DNA of 64,000 nt. It comes from an uncultured Lysobacter sp. (GTDB lineage Bacteria; Pseudomonadota; Gammaproteobacteria; Xanthomonadales; Xanthomonadaceae). The stretch spans positions 24,840 through 88,839 of the forward strand of contig CAMLID010000008.1 in the NCBI GenBank assembly GCA_946480055.1, given 5' to 3'. Under the pieces are notes generated by a model. That model had not been told where the DNA came from and did not search any database. It was given only the letters and a program-made list of their open reading frames with translations. The position numbers were made by a program, and so were the translations under genes. Within the stretch, counting starts at the first letter, position 1. Every line of letters starts with the position of its first letter. This document shows positions 12,726 through 21,343 of the stretch, piece after piece.

Positions 12726-15700
12726 GACCGCCTCCGGGCAGCGCCGCGGCCAGGCGTGCGCTGGCCTCCTCGTCGCTGAGGTGTTCCAAACTCGCCAGCA
12801 GCGCTTCGAGGTCGTCCGGCGGCTGTTGCGCGCAAGCGTCGGCGACGCGCGCGGCCAATTGCTCCAGGGTCGCGGCCTCGAACAGCGTACGCAGCGGCAG
12901 TTCGACGCCGTACTGCTGCTCGATCCGCGCCAGCAAGCGCGTGGCCAGCAGCGAATGCCCGCCGAGGTCGAAGAAGTTGTCGTCGCGACCGATCCGGCGC
13001 GCACCCAGCAGCTGCTGCCAGATCGCGGCCAGGGCCTGCTCCTCGTGCGTGACCGGGGCGAGGTAGGCGTCGTCGCTGTCGTTGCCGTTGACGGCTTCCG
13101 GCGCTGGCAACGCGCGTCGGTCGACCTTGCCGTTGGGCGTGAGCGGGAAACGCTCCAGCACCACGAATGCGCTCGGCACCATGTAGTCGGGCAAGGCAGC
13201 CTTGAGGTGATCGCGCAGCGCGGCCGTGGCCGGCGCGCCGCCGGCCGCGGTCACGTAGGCGACCAGGCGCTTGTCGCCGGGCCGGTCTTCGCGGCAATGC
13301 ACCACCGCCTGGGTCACCGCCGGGTGCTGGGCGAGCACGGATTCGATTTCGCCCAGCTCGATACGGAAACCGCGCAGCTTGATCTGGTGGTCGATGCGGC
13401 CGATCACCTCGATGGTGCCGTCGCGTCGCCACAGGGCGAGGTCGCCGCTGCGGTACAGACGGCCACCGGGCGCAGCGCCGAACGGATCGGGGATGAACTT
13501 CTCCGCGGTCAGATCGACGCGGCCGCGATAGCCGCTGGCCAGGCCGTCGCCACCGATCAGCAGCTCGCCCGGCACGCCTGCCGGCAGCAGCTTCATGTTG
13601 CGGTCGACGATGTGGATCTGGGTGTTGTCGACCGGCGTGCCGACCAGGATAGGACCGGCGCCGGCCTGCACCCGGCACAGCGCCGAGTACACGGTGGTTT
13701 CGGTCGGGCCGTACAGGTTCCACAGTTCGCGCCCGCAGGGCAGCAGACGGTCGGCGAGTTCGCGCGGCAACGCTTCGCCGGTGGAGATGATCTTCATCCC
13801 GGCCTTGCCGCTCCAGCCGACCTCCAACAGCATGCGCCAGGTCGCCGGCGTGGCCTGCATCACGTCGATCCGCGCTTCGTCGACCAGCCGGCGCAGGCGC
13901 AGGCCGTCGCGCGCGGTATCGCGGTCGACCAACAGCACGGTCGCGCCCACGGTCAGCGGCAGCACCAGTTCGAGCAGGGCGATGTCGAACGAGAGCGTGC
14001 TGATCGCGCACAGGATTTCGCCGCCGGCCAGGCCGGGCGCGCGCGCGACCGAGCGCAGCAGGTTGACCGCCGAGCGCTGCTGGATCTCCACGCCCTTGGG
14101 CTTGCCGGTGGAACCGGAGGTGAAGATCACATAGGCCGGATCGCGCGGCGCCGCGCCGCCGACCGGCGCGCGTTCGGCGCGCTCGTCCAGCACCGCATCG
14201 GCGTCGGCATGGATCACCGTGGCCACGGCGCCGGGCAGCTGGTCGGCCAGTGCGCGCTGGCTCACCAGCACGCGCGCGGCCGAGGCTTCGAGCATGTAGG
14301 CCAGGCGATCGGCGGGGTAGGTCGGATCCAGCGGCACGTAGGCGCCGCCGGCCTTGAGGATGCCGATCAGGCCGATCAGCATTTCCGGAGTGCGCTCGAC
14401 GTACAGCCCGACCAAGTCGCCGGCGCCGACGCCGGCCGCGCGCAGTTCGTGCGCGAGCGCGTTGCCGCGGCGGTCGAGCTCGCGATAGCTCAGTTCGCGC
14501 GTGCCGAAGCGCAGCGCGATCGCGTCGGGCGTGCGTTCGACCTGGGCTTGCAGCTGCGCGGCCAGTGTCGCGGCGGCGGGCAGTTCGCGCGCGGTGTCGT
14601 TCCAGCGCGCAAGTTCCGCGTATTCGTCGGCGGTCAGCAGTTCCAGCGCGCTCACCGGCGCATCGGGCGCATCGGCGGCGGATTCGAGCAGGCGCAGCAG
14701 GTGTCCGCACAGGCGCTCGATGCGGGCGCGGTCGAACAGGTCGGTGCTGTATTCCAGCATCAGCTCGCGTTCGCCGTGCTGGTTCACGAACAGACTCAGG
14801 TCGCCCTGGGCGCTGCCCGGGGTCAGATCGATCAGATGCGCCTGGCGCAGTTGCAGGCCGCTCATCGCCAGGCTGTGTTCGGGGTAGTTCTGGAAGAAGA
14901 ACAGCGCCTGCGCGAACGGCGTGTGGCTGACCGAGCGCGGCAAACGCAGGGTTTCCAGTACACGGTCCAGCGGCGCGTCGGCGTGTTCCATCGCGCTCAG
15001 CACGCCGTCGCGCACGCGCTCCAGCAACTGCGCGAAGCTCGGTTCGCCGTCGATGCGGGTGCGCAGCGGCAGCGTGTTGACGAAGAAGCCGACCACCGGC
15101 TCCAACTCCACGCGTGCGCGTCCGGCCACACCGATACCGACGGTGATGTCGTCCTGGCCGGTATAGCGCGACAACAGCGCTTGATATGCGGCCAGGAACA
15201 CCATCGACAGCGTGGCCTGGCGCTCGCGCGCGAGACGCTCGAGTTTTTCGTACAGGGCGACCGGCACTTCGCTGCGGTACAGCGCGCCCTGGAAGCTCTG
15301 CGTGGCCGGACGCGGACGGTCTGCGGGCAGGTCCAGCGTGGTGATCGCGCCGTCCAGGCGTTGGCGCCAGTAGTCCAGCTGCGGTTGCAGACCTTCGCCG
15401 CCGAGGGTTTCCTGCTGCCACAGCGCGATGTCGGCGATCTGCAGTGGCGGCGCTTCGGTCGCCGGCGCACCGCCCGCGCGCAAGATGTCGTAGGCGCGCT
15501 GCAGCTCTTCCAGCAGCGCGGTGGTGGACCAGCCGTCGATCGCGATGTGATGGAACACCAGCAGCAGCAGGTGTTGTTGCGGCGCGGTTTCGATGAGCAT
15601 CGCGCGCAGCATCGCGTCGCGGCTCAGGTCGAACGCACGCGCGGTTTCCTCGCGCGCTATGCGCAGGGCGTCGGCGCAGCGTTCTTCAGCGTCGTCGCCC

Positions 15701-16071
15701 GCGGCGGCGATTTCGCGCCACGGCGCCTCGACGCGTTCGAGGATGTGCTGGAAGGGCTCGCCGTCGTGCGCGCGAAACACCGTGCGCAGGGTTTCGTGGC
15801 GATCCGCCAGCGATTGCACCGCGGCGCGCAGCGCGGCGCGGTCGAGCTCGCCGTCCAGCCACAGCCCGACCGGCAGGTTGTAGGCGGTCATGCCGGGCAT
15901 GAAACGGTCCAGCCACCACAAGCGCCGCTGGCCGAACGTCAGCGGTATGCGCTCGGGGCGCGGGCGGGCCTGAATACGGTTGTGTCCGCCGCGTTGACGC
16001 GCGGCCAACTGGCGCAGCAATTCACGTTTCGCAGGCGACAGCTCGGCCATGCGCTGATCGATGTCACTCAT
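12718..16071 (-). CDS. NRPS first module of the cluster (C-A-T)
   Basis: 1117 residues: condensation (about 42-480, HHIAIDGWS near 174), adenylation (about 497-985, AYVIFTSGSTGKPKG, YGPTETTV, NGKVDRR) and carrier (DLGGHSLL, Ser near 1038). The pocket reads D-I-L-Q-I-T-L-V-Y-K, close to the glycine code but with Thr at position 301 and Tyr at 331, so a small or modified residue is possible. The first gene begins with a condensation domain rather than an adenylation domain. Either this domain acylates the first residue with a fatty acid or other acyl donor, or an initiating module lies elsewhere. No acyl ligase or free carrier protein is visible nearby. ATG 16071 follows AAGGAAGG; it is the first gene of the operon. 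Confidence 0.94.
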
Positions 16072-16403
16072 CCATGACCTTCCTTGACTTACAAGCATCC
16101 CCTGCCGACCTGATCCTGTCGGCACCTCATTGGCATCCTGCACGCGTCGCTTCGGAGATGCTCTTGCACGCGAACCATGTTCGCGATCATCCTTGGCGTT
16201 CCATCCGTGGCGCCCCCTGTACGTATCCTATCCACATAACGGGTTCGGGGTGCGAAAGCGGACCACATCGGTGGCCGGGCCGTCCAGTGCCTAGCCGGGG
16301 AAGCCGGTGTGGGGGGTGCGTTATCCGGTCGTGGGACGGCCGGTTGGAAGCCCAAAACGAGTATTAGGGGTTTCAGGAGCAGCAGTCAGCAGGGAGGGGA
16401 CAC
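16072..16403. promoter_or_regulatory. Gene-free divergent promoter region between NRPS operon and glycan operon
   Basis: This 332-base stretch separates the leftward NRPS operon from the rightward aldolase operon and so must carry both promoters. Base composition is lower in GC around 16200-16240 and 16345-16375 than in flanking genes. I see no convincing -35/-10 pair, no long inverted repeat and no regulator gene beside it. AAGGAAGG at the left edge is the ribosome binding site of the NRPS gene. Confidence 0.5.
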
Positions 16404-16466
16404 ATGGATCGACCGTTCTCGCAGCACCGCAAAACCCCCCTGGGCGCAGCGCCGGTGGGGCCGTGA
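16404..16466 (+). CDS. Candidate 20-residue leader peptide coupled to the aldolase gene
   Basis: A short ORF (begins MDRPFSQHRKTP, ends VGP) starts at ATG 16404 behind a strong ribosome binding site, AGGGAGGGG, and ends at a TGA that shares its A with the aldolase ATG (TGATG, 16464-16468). The aldolase itself has no clear ribosome binding site, so ribosomes finishing the leader would be expected to reinitiate on it. The peptide has no signal or recognisable motif; its role, if translated, is probably regulatory. It could also be chance. Confidence 0.45.
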   Translation: MDRPFSQHRKTPLGAAPVGP

Positions 16467-17500
16467 TGAACCGCGCAACCGCCGCTCTCGACGCGCTGAA
16501 TGCGCTGTCGGCGCGCATCGGCGCCGACCCGCTATTGGTGCAGGGCGGGGGCGGTAACACGTCCGTCAAACTCGACGGAACCTTATGGGTCAAGGCCTCC
16601 GGCACCTGGCTCGCGCAGGCGCGCGAGCGCGACATCTTCGTGCCGCTGCCGTTGGACGAAGTGCGCGCGGCGCTGCGTCACGCCGACGGCGAAACGCGAT
16701 TGGCGCGACTGGGCGACCCGCAGGCCCTGCGGCCTTCGATCGAAACCTCGCTGCATGCGCTGCTGCCGCACCCGGTGGTCGCGCATGTGCATTCGGTGAA
16801 CACCATCGCCTGGGCGGTGCGCGCGGACGCGCGCGAGCGCCTGTCGGCCCTGTTGAAGGACCTGAACTGGGCCTGGGTGCCGTACCGGCGCCCCGGTTAT
16901 CCGCTCACGCAAGCGGTGCAGGACGTGTTGGCCGAACGCGAAGCCGACGTTCTGGTGCTGGCCAACCACGGCCTGGTCGTCGGCGCCGACGATTGCGCCG
17001 CCGCCGATGCCTTGTTGGGCGAAGTCGAGCGCCGCCTGGGCCTGCCCGCGCGCGTGCCGATGGCCGGCGATCCGGGGCGGCTGCACGCGGTCAACGACCT
17101 GAATTGGGAGCTGCCCAGCGACGCCGGCGTACACGCCCTGGCCACCGATGCGATCGCGATGACGATCGCGCGCGACGGCGCGTTGTATCCGGATCACGCG
17201 GTGTTCCTGGGCGCGCGGGCGGCGGTACTGCAGGACATGGACGCCTTGTCCGACGCGGTTGCGCGCGCCACCGCGACCGGCGGCGTCGCACCCGCGTTCG
17301 CGCTGCTGCCGGGCGCCGGCGTGCTGGTCGCACCGGGCCTGTCGGCCGGCGCGCAGGCGATGCTGCTGTGCCTGGCCCTGGTCGCGCTGCGCCTGAGCGG
17401 CGACGAATCCCTGGTCTACCTCGGCGATGAGGATGTCGCCGCCTTGGTGGATTGGGAAGCCGAAGCCTATCGCCGCGCCTTGTCGCGGCCCGGGCACTGA
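16466..17500 (+). CDS. Class II aldolase/adducin-family protein
   Basis: 344 residues. The N-terminal class II aldolase domain is recognised by LLVQGGGGNTSVKLDGTLWVKASGTWL near residues 22-48, the metal-ligand segment HPVVAHVHSVNTIAW near 105-120 and LANHGLVVGAD near 168. Family members use a divalent metal to cleave or form C-C bonds in sugar phosphates such as fuculose or rhamnulose phosphate. The C-terminal 150 residues are less familiar and resemble long aldolases annotated as rhamnulose-1-phosphate aldolase-like. Start ATG 16466 shares a base with the leader stop. Being first in an operon with a kinase, phosphatase and nucleotidyltransferase, it may produce the carbon skeleton of an unusual sugar. 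Confidence 0.85.
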   Translation: MNRATAALDALNALSARIGADPLLVQGGGGNTSVKLDGTLWVKASGTWLAQARERDIFVPLPLDEVRAALRHADGETRLARLGDPQALRPSIETSLHALLPHPVVAHVHSVNTIAWAVRADARERLSALLKDLNWAWVPYRRPGYPLTQAVQDVLAEREADVLVLANHGLVVGADDCAAADALLGEVERRLGLPARVPMAGDPGRLHAVNDLNWELPSDAGVHALATDAIAMTIARDGALYPDHAVFLGARAAVLQDMDALSDAVARATATGGVAPAFALLPGAGVLVAPGLSAGAQAMLLCLALVALRLSGDESLVYLGDEDVAALVDWEAEAYRRALSRPGH

Positions 17501-17538
17501 ACCCCCTCACGACCCGCACGACGCCACGGAAGGAAGCC

Positions 17539-19197
17539 ATGCAGATCGTCGTACCCATGTCAGGTTTCGGAGAGCGCTTCCGCCGCGCGGGTTACCGCGT
17601 GCCCAAGCCGCTGATCGAAGTCGACGGCAAGCCGATCATCGCCCACGTGGTCGACCTGTTTCCGGGCGAGACCGACTTCGTGTTCGTGTGCAATCGCGAT
17701 CACCTCGATCGCGCCGAATACCGCATGGCCGAGCAGCTGGCGCAGATCTGCCCGACCGGGCGCGTGCTCGGGATCGCGCCGCACAAGCTCGGACCGGTGC
17801 ACGCGGTGCTGCAGGCGATGGAATTGCTGGATCCCGACGCGCCGACCATCGTCAACTACTGTGACTTCGCCTGCGGCTGGGATTACCGCGACTTCCGCGC
17901 CTTCGCGCTGGACAGCGGCTGCGACGGCGCGATCCCCTGCTACACCGGTTTCCATCCGCACATGATGGGCTCGACCAACTACGCCTACGTGCGCAGCGAC
18001 GGCGCGCGCGTGCTCGACATTCAGGAAAAGCAGCCCTACACCGACCAGCCCACGCGCGAGTACGCGTCCAGCGGCACCTACTACTTCAAGTCCGGCGCGC
18101 TGCTGCGCGACGCGTTCGAACGCACCATGGCGCGCCCGGACCTCAGCGTCGCCGGCGAGCACTACGTCAGCCTGGCCTACAAGCCGCTGCTGGAAGACGG
18201 CCGCTGCGTCGCGGTGTACGAGCTCAACCACTTCATGCAATGGGGCACGCCGCAGGACCTGGCGGAGTATCGCTACTGGTCCGATGCGTTCCGGCGCCTG
18301 GCCGAACCCGCGCGCACCCAGCCGCCGCCGCGCCAACGCGGCGCGGTGATGGTGCCGATGGCCGGCCTGGGCTCGCGTTTCGCCAACGAGGGCTATAACG
18401 AGCCGAAACCTCTGATTCCAGTGTCGGGCGAGCCGATGGTGGTGCAGGCCGCGCGCGATCTGCCCGAGCCTTCGCGTCGCGTGTTCGTGCAACGCCGCGA
18501 CCTGCCCGGCGGCGCGCACATCGCCGAGGCGCTGCGCCAACGCTTTCCCGGCTGCGCCCTGGTCGATCTGGAGCAGGTCACCGACGGCCAGGCGCGCACC
18601 TGCCTGCTCGGGCTGGACGGCCTCGACCCGACCCAGCCGCTGACCATCGGCGCCTGCGACAACGGCGCGGTGTTCGATGCGCAGGCCCTATCGGCCCTGC
18701 TCGACGACGAAGCGGTCGACGTGATCGTCTGGGTCGCGCGCGGCTATCCCGGCGCTGCGCGCCGGCCCACCCATTACGGCTGGGTCGACGAGGTCGATGG
18801 GCGGGTGCTGTCGGTCTCGGTCAAGCAGCCCTTGTCGAACCCGGCCCACGATCCGATCGTGCTGGGCAGCTTCACCTTCCGCCGCGCCGCCGATTTCGCC
18901 GCCGCGGCCGACGCGATGATCGCGCGCGACGGCCGCGTCAACGGCGAGTTCTACGTCGACAGCTGCATCAACGACGCCGTCGCCGCCGGCCTGAACTGCC
19001 GCATCTTCGAGGTCGCCCACTACCTGTGCTGGGGCACGCCCGACGACCTGCGCACCTTCGAGTACTGGCAGTCGTGCTTCCACAAGTGGGACGCGCACCC
19101 GTACCGGATCGAGCACGACCCGCGCGTGCCCGCACCCGCGCGCCCGGCCCTGGTCGAGCGCTACCGCATGCGCGAGCCGGAGCGCTTCCGATGCTGA
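17539..19197 (+). CDS. Tandem sugar-phosphate nucleotidyltransferase (two NTP-transferase domains)
   Basis: 552 residues made of two related domains, roughly 1-245 and 268-552. Each opens with the nucleotide-binding loop and substrate lysine: VPMSGFGERF then PKPLIEVDGKP in the first, VPMAGLGSRF then PKPLIPVSGEP in the second. Each also ends with an NHFMQWGTP or AHYLCWGTP segment near its C-terminus, so the copies are full length. The family joins NTP and a sugar (or polyol) phosphate to form an activated donor. Retained motifs suggest that both domains could be active. ATG 17539 follows AAGGAAG. The similarity recalls capsule-locus BcbE-like enzymes; the nucleotide and sugar are unknown. Confidence 0.85.
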   Translation: MQIVVPMSGFGERFRRAGYRVPKPLIEVDGKPIIAHVVDLFPGETDFVFVCNRDHLDRAEYRMAEQLAQICPTGRVLGIAPHKLGPVHAVLQAMELLDPDAPTIVNYCDFACGWDYRDFRAFALDSGCDGAIPCYTGFHPHMMGSTNYAYVRSDGARVLDIQEKQPYTDQPTREYASSGTYYFKSGALLRDAFERTMARPDLSVAGEHYVSLAYKPLLEDGRCVAVYELNHFMQWGTPQDLAEYRYWSDAFRRLAEPARTQPPPRQRGAVMVPMAGLGSRFANEGYNEPKPLIPVSGEPMVVQAARDLPEPSRRVFVQRRDLPGGAHIAEALRQRFPGCALVDLEQVTDGQARTCLLGLDGLDPTQPLTIGACDNGAVFDAQALSALLDDEAVDVIVWVARGYPGAARRPTHYGWVDEVDGRVLSVSVKQPLSNPAHDPIVLGSFTFRRAADFAAAADAMIARDGRVNGEFYVDSCINDAVAAGLNCRIFEVAHYLCWGTPDDLRTFEYWQSCFHKWDAHPYRIEHDPRVPAPARPALVERYRMREPERFRC

Positions 19198-19236
19198 GCC
19201 CCATCCCGCCGTCCGCACCCGCCAGAGAGCCGTCCC

Positions 19237-20043
19237 ATGGTCCTGCCTAGCACCTACTTTCCCACGCACGAAGAAAACCGCTTCACACGCGAGGGTGAAG
19301 TCGGGATGGCGCGCGAGTTCTTCCTCAAGCACCGCCCTCGCAACCTCGAATTCCTGCTGCACAAGCGCTACGACTGGATGAACGCCTACCTCAAGCCGGG
19401 CCAGCGCGTGGTCGAGTTCGGCGCCGGCTCGGGCTTCAGCAAGGAATTCATCCGCCACGACAACTTCCGCATCACCGACGTCGAAGCGCGGCCCTGGATC
19501 GACGATGTCGCCGATGCGATGGACCCGCCCTACCCGGATGGGTCGATCGACGTGGCGGTGTTCAGCCACATGATCCACCACCTGCCCAACCCGGTGCGCT
19601 TCTTCGAGGTCATGCAGCGCAAGCTCGCGCCGGGCGGGCTGATCCTGATCCAGGACCTCAACACCTGCTTCCTGCTGCGCCTGGCGCTGCGCGCGATGCG
19701 CCACGAGGGCTGGTCCTACGACATCGACGTGTTCGACGACACCGTGGTCGCCAACGACCCGCGCGACCCCTGGTCGGCCAACTGCGCGATTCCGCTGCTG
19801 CTGTTCCGCGACGAGGCGGCCTTCAAGCGTCGCCTGCCCGGCCTGGCGATCGAGCGCAACGAACTCAACGAATGCTTCGTGTTCCTGGTGTCCGGCGGCG
19901 TGGTGGTGCAGGCCAAGACGGTCGAACTGCCGCGCTTCCTGCTCAAGCTGATCGATGCCACCGACCGCGCCCTGGTCAAGCTGCTGCCCTCGGTGTTCGC
20001 GATGGGGCGCTCGGTGGTGCTGAGGAAGATCGAAACGCCGTGA
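19237..20043 (+). CDS. Class I SAM-dependent methyltransferase
   Basis: 268 residues with SAM motif I at VVEFGAGSGF (58-67), an acidic motif II region around TDVEARPW, and the post-core strand SIDVAVFSHMIHHLPNPVRFFEVMQRKLAPGGLILIQD typical of methyltransferase_11-type enzymes. The C-terminal part contains two hydrophobic segments that may pack on the core. Its stop overlaps the GTG of the next gene, so it belongs to the glycan operon, where it most likely methylates a sugar, a lipid carrier or the activated intermediate. The acceptor cannot be deduced. Confidence 0.87.
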   Translation: MVLPSTYFPTHEENRFTREGEVGMAREFFLKHRPRNLEFLLHKRYDWMNAYLKPGQRVVEFGAGSGFSKEFIRHDNFRITDVEARPWIDDVADAMDPPYPDGSIDVAVFSHMIHHLPNPVRFFEVMQRKLAPGGLILIQDLNTCFLLRLALRAMRHEGWSYDIDVFDDTVVANDPRDPWSANCAIPLLLFRDEAAFKRRLPGLAIERNELNECFVFLVSGGVVVQAKTVELPRFLLKLIDATDRALVKLLPSVFAMGRSVVLRKIETP

Positions 20044-20759
20044 GCACGTCCCTGCGCCTGTCCCTGGTGATCCCCTGCTACAACGAAGCCCGCAACCTGC
20101 CGTTGCTGGTGGCGCGCCTGCGCGAGACCTTCGTGCGCGAGGACGTGGAAGCGATCCTGGTCGACAACGGTTCGACCGACGACAGCCCGGCCGTGCTGGC
20201 TGCGTTGCTGGACGGCGTCGCCGGCATCCGCAGCCTGCGTGTGGAGCGCAATCAGGGCTACGGCCACGGCATCCTCGCCGGCCTGCGCGCGGCGCGCGGC
20301 CTGATCGTGGGCTGGACCCACGCCGACATGCAGACCGATCCGGCCGATGCCTTGACCGGGCTGGAACTGTTCGACGGCATCGATCCGCAGACTGTGTTCG
20401 TCAAAGGCCGCCGCCACGGCCGGCCCGCGGCCGATGTCGCCTTCACCGTCGGCATGTCGCTGTTCGAAACCGTTCTGCTGCGGCGCGCGCTGTGGGACAT
20501 CAACGCCCAGCCGACGCTGTTCCCACGCGCCTTCTTCGAACGCTGGCAGGCGCCGCCGCAGGATTTTTCGCTGGACCTGTACGCCTACTACCAGGCGCGC
20601 CGCAGCGGGCTGCTGGTGCGGCGCTTCCCGGTGCGCTTCGGCGAACGCGCCCACGGCAGCTCGCACTGGAACGTGAACTGGCGGGCCAAGGCCCGCTTCA
20701 TCCGCCGCACCGTGGGTTTCAGCCTGCGCCTGCGCAAAGACCTCTCGCACCCCGCATGA
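20040..20759 (+). CDS. Glycosyltransferase family 2
   Basis: 239 residues with the GT2 fold: LSLVIPCYNEARNLPLLV at the N-terminus, the nucleotide-binding LVDNGSTDDSP, and WTHADMQTDP, in which DxD is replaced by HADMQ with a single Asp before Met. The C-terminus lacks the paired membrane helices of DPM1-like long forms. The GTG start at 20040 overlaps the preceding stop (GTGA), and its own stop overlaps the next ATG, so translation is coupled on both sides. It should transfer a sugar from a nucleotide donor during assembly of the operon's glycan at the inner membrane face. Confidence 0.88.
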   Translation: MSTSLRLSLVIPCYNEARNLPLLVARLRETFVREDVEAILVDNGSTDDSPAVLAALLDGVAGIRSLRVERNQGYGHGILAGLRAARGLIVGWTHADMQTDPADALTGLELFDGIDPQTVFVKGRRHGRPAADVAFTVGMSLFETVLLRRALWDINAQPTLFPRAFFERWQAPPQDFSLDLYAYYQARRSGLLVRRFPVRFGERAHGSSHWNVNWRAKARFIRRTVGFSLRLRKDLSHPA

Positions 20760-21343
20760 TCATCGTCCGCCACCGCCGCAACACCCGCGAACAGCTGCGC
20801 GAGACCTCGCCCGAGTATGGGATCGAACTCGATCTGCGCAGCCGCGGCGACGCCATCATCGTCCACCACGACGCCTTCGCCGACGGCGAGGACTTCGAGG
20901 ACTGGCTGCGCGACTACCGCCATCGCCTGCTGATCCTCAACGTCAAGGAAGAGGGCCTGGAGGACCGGCTGATCGCGCTGATGCGGGCGCACGGCATCGA
21001 GGACTGGTTCTTCCTCGACCAGTCGTTCCCGTTCCTGGTGCGCACCGCCGCGCGCGGCGAATCGCGTTGCGCGGTGCGGGTGTCCGAGTACGAATCGATC
21101 GATACCGCATTGGCCCTGGCCGGCAAGGTCGACTGGATCTGGGTCGATTGCTTCACCCGCTTTCCGCTCGACGGCGCCCAGGCCCAGCGCCTGCGCGAGG
21201 CCGGTTTCCGCCTGTGCCTGGTCTCGCCCGAACTGCAGGGCCGCGACGCCGCCGAGGGCATCGCCGCGATGCGCTCCCTGCTCGAACGCGAAGGCATCAC
21301 GGTCGATGCGGTCTGCACCAAGGAGACCGCGCTTTGGCAATGA
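20756..21343 (+). CDS. Short GDPD-like (TIM-barrel phosphodiesterase-like) protein
   Basis: 195 residues. The opening IIVRHRRNTREQL, then GIELDLRSRGDAIIVHHDAF, matches the glycerophosphodiester phosphodiesterase pattern in which His-Arg and ExD residues bind metal and a later His is catalytic. The first motif is altered (RHRRN rather than HRG), and the protein is shorter than the usual 240-250 residues. It may therefore act on a different phosphodiester or be a non-hydrolytic relative. ATGA overlaps at both ends place it firmly in the operon. Cytoplasmic, with no signal peptide. Confidence 0.7.
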   Translation: MIIVRHRRNTREQLRETSPEYGIELDLRSRGDAIIVHHDAFADGEDFEDWLRDYRHRLLILNVKEEGLEDRLIALMRAHGIEDWFFLDQSFPFLVRTAARGESRCAVRVSEYESIDTALALAGKVDWIWVDCFTRFPLDGAQAQRLREAGFRLCLVSPELQGRDAAEGIAAMRSLLEREGITVDAVCTKETALWQ

